Part shown: positions 35,435 through 42,369 of the stretch, piece after piece | How the letters are laid out: every line of letters begins with the position of its first letter | Position numbering within the stretch: the stretch's first letter is position 1 | DNA from: Myxococcales bacterium | GTDB lineage: Bacteria; Myxococcota_A; Polyangia; Palsa-1104; SHYY01 | Length of the DNA: 42,369 nucleotides | Reading direction: 5' to 3' | Assembly: GCA_009692555.1 (NCBI GenBank) | Contig: SHYY01000025.1 | Coordinates: forward strand, 1 to 42,369 | Notes under the pieces: generated by a model | Told to the model about the DNA's origin: nothing | Seen by the model: only the letters and a program-made list of their open reading frames with translations | Database searches by the model: none | Program-made: the position numbers and the translations under genes

Positions 35435-36019
35435 GTGAAGCTGCTGGAGGCGAAGCGAATCGGATGGTTCGATCGCGTGCGGGAGGTGTGCAACCCCAAC
35501 CGCAGACTGCGGCGCGTGTTCGTGGAATTGGAGCGCGAGGTGGACCGCGAGGCAACCGTGGAGGGAAGCCGGCGCCAGCGACGAGCCGTCGAGGCGCGTT
35601 TGGAACAAGCGATCCGGGAGAGGCACGAGGACGCGGATCGGGCGGAGCGGGCGCGCCGGAGGCTCGACGAGGAGGCGATGCGCATCGCGATGGTCGGCCT
35701 TTCTCCGGTCGCTCGATCGGCCCGCGCCGCGGAAAGCGACCCAGACGGACGATCGCGGGAGCCCGAGCTGAACCGGCCCGCGGGCGTCGACGAGCGAGCG
35801 CGCGACGCCGTCGTTCTCCGTGGCCTCGCCGGCCCCAGCGTGGCCGGCCGGGTGACCGACCGTCACGATCGCGCGTCGGCCAGCGGTCACCTCGCCGAGG
35901 GTGGTCTCGCGGCGCTCGCGCGCTGCCCGGCCTGCGGACTCAAGATCGCCGAAGCCGAGGCGATTGTCGACGCTGCGGGAGCAGCCCGGCACTCCGCGTG
36001 TGCATCACCGCCTGCGTAA
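35435..36019 (+). CDS. Hypothetical protein, helical N-terminus and CPxCG knuckle (194 aa)
   Basis: Residues 1-75 are strongly charged and helical (MKLLEAKRIGWFDRVREVCN, RRVFVELEREVDREA, RLEQAIRERHEDADRAERARRRLDEEA), probably a coiled coil. The middle is Arg/Asp-rich and weakly structured. Near the C-terminus, RCPACGLKIAEAEAIVDAAG with a later H..C could be a zinc site. No family is recognised. GTG 35435 is the chosen start because the ordered helix begins there; upstream in-frame TTG/GTG codons exist. It stands 45 nt after the hydrolase gene and ends just before the hexamer array. Confidence 0.5.
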   Translation: MKLLEAKRIGWFDRVREVCNPNRRLRRVFVELEREVDREATVEGSRRQRRAVEARLEQAIRERHEDADRAERARRRLDEEAMRIAMVGLSPVARSARAAESDPDGRSREPELNRPAGVDERARDAVVLRGLAGPSVAGRVTDRHDRASASGHLAEGGLAALARCPACGLKIAEAEAIVDAAGAARHSACASPPA

Positions 36020-36035
36020 CCGCGCCGAGCCCTTC

Positions 36036-36101
36036 CCGTTCGCGTTCCCGTTCGCGTTGCCGTTTCCGTTGCCGTTCCCGCTGCCGTTCCTGTTCCCGTT
36101 C
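36036..36101 (+). repeat. Degenerate CCGTTC hexamer array (11 units)
   Basis: Eleven consecutive 6-bp units of CCGTTC type, with variants GCGTTC, GCGTTG, CCGTTT, CCGTTG, CCGCTG and CTGTTC, fill the gap between the convergent stops at 36019 and 36113. It is a different hexamer from the GTAGTC arrays of the S23 elements and no terminal repeats are seen around it. Confidence 0.85.
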
Positions 36102-36112
36102 CGGCTTCGGGG

Positions 36113-37155
<1,043 letters not shown>

Positions 37156-37159
<4 letters not shown>

Positions 37160-39069
37160 GCGCGCACCTCTCCCTGGACGTGCGAACGGCCACCCTCGGC
37201 GGCCTTGACGACACCGACGTGCGCCTCGATCGAGGCGACCACCTCGGCGACCTTGAACGGCTTGCCCTGGATCTTGTTCAGCCCCTGCGCGTCGACGAGG
37301 AACTGCGCGCGCACGATCTTGATCAGCTGCCCATCGTTGAGCTCGGGGATCAGCACCCGCTTGAACGAACGCAGGATCTCGCCGAGGTTCGCGGGAAACG
37401 GATTGAGGTGGCGGAGGTGCGCGGAGGAGACCTTCAGCCCGCGCGCGCGGCACTCGTCGGTGGCCTTGGTCAGCGCGCCGTAGGTGCCGCCCCAGCCGAG
37501 GACCAGGAGATCGCCGGTGGGCTCGCCGTTGATCGCCTGGAGCGGGATATCCTTGGCGATCCCGGCGACCTTGGCCGCGCGGATCTTGATCATCGCCTCG
37601 TGGTTGTCGGGATCGTAGGAGACGTTGCCGCTGGTGAAGTCCTTCTCGAGGCCGCCGATGCGGTGCTCGAGGCCCGGCGTGCCCGGCCGGACCCACTGGC
37701 GGGCCAGCGTCTCGGCGTCGCGCGCGTAGACCTGGAAGCCCACCGGATCGGTGCGAAAGGCGACCTCGATCTTCGGCAGATCGGCGATGTTCGGGAGCAG
37801 CCAGGGCTCCGCGCCGTTGGCGAGATACCCGTCGGTGAGGAGGATGACCGGGGTCATGTACTTCACCGCCAGCCGGAAGGCCTCGACCGCCATGTTGAAG
37901 CAGTCGGCCGGGGTGCAGGCGGCGATCACCGGGATCGGGCACTCGCCGTTGCGCCCGTAGTAGGCCTGAAGGAGATCGGACTGCTCGGTCTTCGTCGGCA
38001 GGCCGGTCGACGGACCGCCGCGCTGGACGTCGATGATCACGAGCGGCAGCTCGGTCATCAGCGCCAGGCCCATCGCCTCGCTCTTCAGCGCCATGCCCGG
38101 GCCGGAGGTGGTGGTGAGGGCCAGAGAGCCCCCGAACGCCGCGCCGATCGCCGCGGTAATGCCGGCGATCTCGTCCTCCGCCTGGAACGTCACGATCCCG
38201 AAGTTCTTGTAGAGCGAGAGCTGGTGGAGGATGTCGGAGGCGGGCGTGATCGGGTAGCTGCCGAGGAAGAGACGCAGCCCCGAGAGCTTGACCGCGGCGA
38301 CGCAGCCAAGGGCGGTCGCTTCGTTGCCGGTGATGTTGCGGTACTTGCCCTTCGGGATGTCGGTGGCCGGCCTGACCTCGTAGCTGGTGGTGAAGATCTC
38401 GGCGGTCTCGCCGTAGTGGTAGCCGGCTTTGAAGACCTTGACGTTGGCGTCGGCAATTGCTGGGAGCTTGGAGAATTTCTGTTTGATGTTCTCGACTTCC
38501 GGGACGATGTTGCGGTTGTACATCCAGAACATCAGGCCGAGGGTGAAGAAGTTCTTGCAGCGCCCGATCTCCTTGGTGGAGAGGCCGCTGTCAGCGAGCG
38601 CGGTCTGGGTGAGCTTGGAGATATCGACCTTGTAGAGGCGGTACTTCTGATCGAGGCTGCCGTCCTCGAGCGGGTTGCTCTTGTAGCCGGCCTTCTCGAG
38701 GTTGTTGGCTGTGAAGGCGCCGAGGTTCACGATCAGGACGCCGTTCGGGAGGAGATCGGCGAGGTTGGTCCGCAGCGCGGCGGGGTTCATCGCGACCAGG
38801 ACGTCCGGCGCGTCGCCGGGGGTGTAGACCACCTGCGACGAGAAGCTGAGCTGGAAGCCCGACACCCCGGCCAGCGTGCCGGCGGGGGCGCGGATCTCGG
38901 CCGGAAAGTCGGGCAGCGTCGAGAGGTCGTTGCCGTGGAGCGCCGCGGCCTTGGTGAACTCGGTGCCGGTGAGTTGCATGCCGTCGCCCGAGTCACCGCA
39001 GAAGCGGATGACCACCGTGTCGACGGCCTCATGCGGCTTGGCGGGGGCTGTTGGGGCCTGGATGTCCAT
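37156..39069 (-). CDS. korA: 2-oxoacid:ferredoxin oxidoreductase, fused gamma-alpha subunit (637 aa)
   Basis: The N-terminal ~200 residues form the gamma domain ([43 protein letters not shown]). The rest is the pyrimidine-binding alpha domain ([55 protein letters not shown] with the ThDP-activating Glu, [18 protein letters not shown]). This two-subunit arrangement lacks the iron-sulfur delta subunit, typical of KorAB/OFOR. I place the start at ATG 39069 ([12 protein letters not shown]) with AGGAG upstream; an in-frame extension is Pro/Arg-rich and unlikely. First gene of korAB. Confidence 0.93.
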
Positions 39070-39235
39070 TGCGTTACGACTCCTCGGGAAGGGCGTCCCC
39101 GGGCGGGACGCGGACGGAAACATAGGAGGAATTGGGTGCGGGGTCAAACCGTTTCGGCCCCCGGCGTGCGCTCTGCCTGGATATTTCCACCAGATCTAGA
39201 GACCCTCGGAGGCGCATGTCAAGGGGAGTTTTTGC

Positions 39236-39265
39236 TTGCCACATGGGGCCCGCCTCGCGTATACA
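39236..39265 (+). promoter_or_regulatory. Promoter of the tRNA-Arg gene
   Basis: TTGCCA (39236-39241) and TATACA (39260-39265), 18 nt apart, lie 16 nt before the tRNA 5' end in a stretch that is A/T-rich for this genome. Confidence 0.6.
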
Positions 39266-39281
39266 ACCGCGTCGTCCCAAG

Positions 39282-39355
<74 letters not shown>

Positions 39356-39407
39356 CAACTGCAAAAACTGGAACAGGTTCGGATTTCGGGGGCGCCCCGG
39401 GCGCTGC

Positions 39408-39692
39408 TCAGGCGGCGGCGGGGCGGGCCAGCGGCCGGATGAGATCGATGGTTGCCTTCGCCGCGGCGTCGCGCTGCGTCTCGACGAAGGCGAAGATCTC
39501 GTCGAGCGGGGCGCCGGAGTGGGCGATGGCGGTGCCGAGAGCGGCGGCGAGCACGCGCAGCGTCATCGCCGGGTCTCCCTCGCACATCGCGAAGGCGCGG
39601 TGGGCGACCAGCATCCCCGCGCCGAGTACCTTGCGGTCGCGCGCCTCCTCGGCGGATTCGGTGGTCCGGTCCTCGACGATCATCTTTGTCAT
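39408..39692 (-). CDS. Small protein of unknown function (94 aa)
   Basis: An all-helical product, starting MTKMIVEDRTTESAEEARDRKVLGAGML and continuing with ALRVLAAALGTAIAH and IFAFVETQRDAAAKATIDLI, with no recognised family. ATG 39692 is chosen because the structured part begins there; the longer in-frame extension upstream is Arg/Ser-rich and overlaps the opposite gene. The ribosome site is weak. Convergent with the tRNA. Confidence 0.55.
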   Translation of the reverse strand: MTKMIVEDRTTESAEEARDRKVLGAGMLVAHRAFAMCEGDPAMTLRVLAAALGTAIAHSGAPLDEIFAFVETQRDAAAKATIDLIRPLARPAAA

Positions 39693-39798
39693 GGTAGCCC
39701 CAAGGTGCTCACCCCCGACCGATCCGCAAGGACCCCTGCGCAGCGACTGGAGATCCGACTCTTCTTGACGCGGCGCGCTGGCGGGGCCAGTCTTCATC

Positions 39799-40041
39799 AT
39801 GGTGCCTACTCGAAAAATCATGACTCGCAAAGCTGGCCGCCTCGATTCGGCGCTCGATCTCGACGCCCTCAAGGAGCTTGGCGCGGCCGACGGAACGAAG
39901 CCCCGCGTCTCCTGCCGGTTCTCGTTCCTCACTCAAAGGCGGCTCGTCGAGGCAGGGCTGATCGAGGTCGGCCCCGCGCTCGCCGACTCGGTGAAGCTCA
40001 CCAGCGCCGGCCGCTCCGCGCTCCAGGCCGGCCAGCACTAA
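39799..40041 (+). CDS. Small winged-helix-like protein (80 aa)
   Basis: Short basic N-terminus, then DLDALKELGAADGTKPRVSCRFSFLTQRRLVEAGLIEVGPALADSVKLTSAGRSAL, a pattern (helix, turn, LxxxGLIE..., beta, LTxAG) seen in small winged-helix proteins. The family is not recognised. ATG 39799 or the in-frame ATG at 39820 could start it; neither has a strong ribosome site. The P460-like gene begins 16 nt downstream on the same strand. Confidence 0.5.
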   Translation: MVPTRKIMTRKAGRLDSALDLDALKELGAADGTKPRVSCRFSFLTQRRLVEAGLIEVGPALADSVKLTSAGRSALQAGQH

Positions 40042-40057
40042 CCGCCCGATCCCTCGC

Positions 40058-40684
40058 ATGGCGCCCCGCTGGCCGCTCCTCGCCGGATGCGTCGCGCTCA
40101 CCGCCTGCGCTGCCTCGCCGATACCGGCCCCGTCGGCGCCGGGACCGTTCGACGCCCGACTGCTCGCGATCGCCGCCGAGTACGCGGCGTACGGTCGGGT
40201 CGATGACGAGCTGCGCTGGGCGCCTTTTCTGTGCCGCCAGCCGCTGCCCGGCGTGGCCCGTCAGAGCAGCTCCAGCGACGCGTCCACCTATGGCCAGAAG
40301 CTCTTCTCGGTGTTCGCCAAGGATCACGCCGGCTACCCGGCGACCTCGAAGGTCGGCCAGGTGGTGGTCAAGCAGAGCTGGGTGCCGGAGCTGGTCACCG
40401 ACCCGAACGCGAAGTTCGATCCCGGCAGCGTACCGGGCGGCATGATCGACGCCGATCACTTCTATCCCTACGCGAAGAAGGACGGGAAGATCTACCGGGC
40501 GGTCCAGCCGGCCGGTCTCTACGTCCTCTACAAGCTCGACCCGGCGACCGCCGGCACCGATATCGGCTGGGTTTACGGCACGGTCTCCAGCGACGGGCAG
40601 GTCACCTCGGCGGGGCGCGTCGCCGCCTGCATGGGCTGCCACGAGGACGCGCCGCACGACCGGCTCTTCGGCACCGGCCCGTGA
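40058..40684 (+). CDS. Cytochrome P460-like lipoprotein with one haem c site (208 aa)
   Basis: The signal MAPRWPLLAGCVALTACAAS has a lipobox (LTAC). Blocks GQVVVKQSWVPELV, DHFYPYAKKDGKIYRAVQPAGLYVLYKLD and TVSSDGQVTSAGRVAACMGCHEDAPHDRLFG resemble cytochrome P460, whose single haem binds at CxxCH, here CMGCH near 193-197. The protein is lipid-anchored, probably in the outer membrane or periplasm. The usual P460 Lys cross-linked to the haem cannot be assigned with confidence from the sequence. Confidence 0.75.
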   Translation: MAPRWPLLAGCVALTACAASPIPAPSAPGPFDARLLAIAAEYAAYGRVDDELRWAPFLCRQPLPGVARQSSSSDASTYGQKLFSVFAKDHAGYPATSKVGQVVVKQSWVPELVTDPNAKFDPGSVPGGMIDADHFYPYAKKDGKIYRAVQPAGLYVLYKLDPATAGTDIGWVYGTVSSDGQVTSAGRVAACMGCHEDAPHDRLFGTGP

Positions 40685-40697
40685 ACGGGTGCGGGGG

Positions 40698-41315
40698 GTG
40701 AGCCCGCGCGATCCGCTTCCGGATCCAAGGCGCCACGCTCCTGCGACGGAGCGCAATCGCGATCCGATCCTCGCCGTGCTGCGGCGGGTATTTCCCGAGG
40801 ACAGCCGGGTGCTCGAGATCGCCGCCGGCAGCGGCCAGCACGCGGCCTTCTTCGCGGCGCACCTCCCGTCGCTGCGGAGCTGGCAGCCGAGCGACGCGGA
40901 CCCGGATGCGCTCGCGAGCATCGCCGCCTGGACGGAGGGTGTGAAAAGCGTCCTCCCGCCGCTGCTGCTCGACGTGACGGCCGACGATTGGCCCATCGCT
41001 TCGGTCGACGCGATCGTGTGCATCAACCTGATCCACATCGCGCCCGTTGCGGCCTGCGAAGCGCTGATGCGGGGCGCAGGACGCCTCCTGCCCGTCGGTG
41101 GAGTGCTCTACCTGTACGGCCCCTACCGCGTCGCCGGGGAGCACACCGCGCCGAGCAACGCCGCCTTCGACCGCAGCCTGCAGGAGCGCGATCCGGCGTG
41201 GGGCGTGCGCGATCTCGACGAGGTGACACGCACCGCGGAGGCGGCCGGGCTCCGACGGGCGGAGGTGATCCCGATGCCGGGCAACAATCTGTCCGTGGTC
41301 TTCCACCGCGAATAG
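40698..41315 (+). CDS. DUF938-family SAM-dependent methyltransferase (205 aa)
   Basis: Blocks ATERNRDPILAVLRRVFPEDSRVLEIAAGSGQHAAFFA (family start with SAM motif I), WQPSDADPDALASIAAW, IVCINLIHIAPVAACEALMRGAGRLL and LYLYGPYRVAGEHTAPSNAAFDRSL are diagnostic of DUF938. Natural substrates are unknown. GTG 40698 is preferred; GTG 40689 adds three residues. It follows the P460-like gene within about 15 nt and ends 8 nt before the stop of the convergent aminotransferase gene. Confidence 0.8.
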   Translation: MSPRDPLPDPRRHAPATERNRDPILAVLRRVFPEDSRVLEIAAGSGQHAAFFAAHLPSLRSWQPSDADPDALASIAAWTEGVKSVLPPLLLDVTADDWPIASVDAIVCINLIHIAPVAACEALMRGAGRLLPVGGVLYLYGPYRVAGEHTAPSNAAFDRSLQERDPAWGVRDLDEVTRTAEAAGLRRAEVIPMPGNNLSVVFHRE

Positions 41316-41322
41316 AAGCCGG

Positions 41323-42369
41323 TCAGCCCAGGCAGAGTTCGAGCGCCGACAGCGCCTCGGGCAGCGCCCGCCGGCCGAGGCCGATCCGGAGGTGGCCAGG
41401 CCACGCGAAAAGGTCCCCGGGAACGAGGAGGACGCCGGCGGCGAGCGCTCGCTCGCACAGCACGGACAGGGGAAGCGGCCCCCGCCATTCCGGGAACGCG
41501 ACCGGGCCCGCGCAAGGCGGGATCCAGCGGAAGAGATCGGGGCGCGCAGCGAAGAAGTCCGCGGCGGAGGCGAGGTTGTTCTGCACGATCGCCAGGTTGC
41601 GCGCGACGATCGCCTCGCGCGCCCGGAGCGCGATCAGTGCGAGGATCTCGGAAGGCGCGCTGCCGCAGAGGGTGGTGTAGTCCTTGACCTGCCGGCAGCG
41701 CGCGAGGAGCTTCGCGTCGCGCGTCGCCAGCCAGCCGACGCGCAGCCCCGGCAGTCCGAACGACTTGGACAATCCCGAGAGCGCGATGCCCCGCTCGTAG
41801 AGGTCACACACCGACGGCAATCGCTGCCGGGGCGAGGGCTCGAGGAGGCGGTACATCTCGTCGGAGAGCAGCCACAGCCCGTGCTCGCGCGCGATCGCCA
41901 CGATCGCCTCCAGCTCCCCCGGCGAGGGCAGGTAGCCGGTGGGGTTGTGGGGGAAGTTGATCACCAGGAGACGGGTGCGCGGGGTGATGCTGCGGCGCAG
42001 CAAGTCGAGATCGAGGTGCCATTCCTCCGCCTCGAGAACGAGCGGCCAGGGCGTGACGTCGCAGTCGAAGAGGCGCGCCACCTCGACCAGCGACTGGTAG
42101 GCCGGAACGAGCGCGATCACGTGGTCGCCGGCATCGAGCGCGGCGCGCAGCGCGACCAGGATCCCTTCGGCGGGGATCACCGCCAGCACCTGGTCGGGCG
42201 CGATCTTCGGGTAGGGGTGCGCCACCTCGGCGCGCAGGTGCGGGTGGCCGTCGCTCTCGGTGTAGCCGAGGCTGAGCGTGTCGAAGCGCTCGCGCAGCCC
42301 CGGCAGTCCGAACGACTTGGACAATCCCGAGAGCGCGATGCCCCGCTCGTAGAGGTCACACACCGACGG
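41323..42369 (-). CDS. PLP-dependent aminotransferase class I/II (partial at window edge)
   Basis: The fold-type I core is clear: VIPAEGILVALRAALDAGDHVIALVPAYQSL, INFPHNPTGYLPSPGELEAIV, LLSDEMYRLLE and the PLP-Lys block LSGLSKSFGLPGLRVGW near codon 208, with RIGLGR near the end. The frame is open to the window end, but the first 26 codons repeat an internal block exactly (VCDLYERGIALSGLSKSFGL, then PGLR joined to ERFDTLSLGY). The true N-terminus (before ERFDTLSLGYTESDG) is therefore not seen; those 26 codons belong to the duplication or an assembly error. Confidence 0.8.
   Translation of the reverse strand, partial: PSVCDLYERGIALSGLSKSFGLPGLRERFDTLSLGYTESDGHPHLRAEVAHPYPKIAPDQVLAVIPAEGILVALRAALDAGDHVIALVPAYQSLVEVARLFDCDVTPWPLVLEAEEWHLDLDLLRRSITPRTRLLVINFPHNPTGYLPSPGELEAIVAIAREHGLWLLSDEMYRLLEPSPRQRLPSVCDLYERGIALSGLSKSFGLPGLRVGWLATRDAKLLARCRQVKDYTTLCGSAPSEILALIALRAREAIVARNLAIVQNNLASAADFFAARPDLFRWIPPCAGPVAFPEWRGPLPLSVLCERALAAGVLLVPGDLFAWPGHLRIGLGRRALPEALSALELCLG
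41739..41817 (+). repeat. 79-nt direct repeat, internal copy
   Basis: This stretch, encoding the PLP-lysine region of the aminotransferase, is identical to 42291-42369, 552 nt to the right (184 codons, same frame). The identity begins abruptly at 41739/42291. Confidence 0.9.
42291..42369 (+). repeat. 79-nt direct repeat, terminal copy
   Basis: The last 79 nt of the window equal 41739-41817. The repeat runs into the window edge, so its true length is unknown. A repeat ending exactly at a sequence end suggests a self-overlapping contig end rather than a true duplication. Confidence 0.9.

Overview
The window is a GC-rich bacterial chromosome segment. The genes are tightly packed and read in both directions, with many 1-4 nt start/stop overlaps. 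Several features point to a Myxococcota or other deltaproteobacterial-type organism, probably from a draft or metagenome assembly. These are lipoproteins with Pro-Asp-Leu-Ala-rich linkers and Cys-rich domains, a MerR-like/sigma-region-4 regulator pair, Lgt proteins with a GRxGCF signature, and two UGA-containing (selenocysteine) thioredoxin-fold lipoproteins. The taxonomic placement is inference; no rRNA lies in the window.

Layout. (1) 1-304 and 5968-6303 are two outward-facing, internally deleted copies of a small repeat element. It has inverted ends beginning GGGTGCTTAAC, GTAGTC hexamer arrays and the wreck of an S23-type four-helix-bundle gene. The second copy is flanked by a perfect 9-bp direct repeat. 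(2) Between the copies lie a partner-switch style module (STAS-like protein, HATPase, truncated receiver-PAS) and a coupled purH-purD-purE-tsaC operon on the minus strand. (3) 6325-9501: two DNA-binding regulators, a secreted protein and an SDR epimerase. (4) 9561-13179: a di-haem cytochrome c followed by two coupled genes of unknown function. (5) 13233-17019: a VapBC-like toxin-antitoxin pair and uvrA. (6) 17124-21365: a lipoprotein, a UxxC selenoprotein that ordinary gene calling would split at its UGA, an aldehyde dehydrogenase and a methyltransferase. (7) 21366-26930, minus strand: a Cys-rich lipoprotein, an acyl-CoA dehydrogenase, a TPR/beta-barrel outer-membrane protein, a second selenoprotein (Cys-Sec) and a calcium-motif lipoprotein. 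(8) 27166-29773: a Uma2 nuclease scrap and the lipoprotein-maturation cluster lspA-lgt-lgt. (9) 29816-36019, plus strand: pdxA, a cytochrome P450, a frameshifted membrane protein, a YgiQ-type radical SAM protein, an alpha/beta hydrolase and an unknown gene. (10) 36113-39069, minus strand: 2-oxoacid:ferredoxin oxidoreductase korAB. (11) tRNA-Arg(CCG), small genes, a cytochrome P460-like lipoprotein, a DUF938 methyltransferase and an aminotransferase whose 5' end runs into a duplicated 79-nt segment at the window edge.

How the parts fit. The window is mostly housekeeping (purine synthesis, t6A tRNA modification, DNA repair, lipoprotein processing, vitamin B6, ferredoxin-linked 2-oxoacid metabolism) interleaved with cell-envelope proteins. 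The lspA-lgt-lgt cluster serves the many lipoproteins encoded nearby, two of which appear to be selenoproteins. The less ordinary signals are the two SECIS-supported UGA codons, the S23/GTAGTC element with its apparent target duplication, and a recurring TAnnnT box 6-8 nt before start codons that lack a Shine-Dalgarno sequence, which suggests leaderless transcripts.
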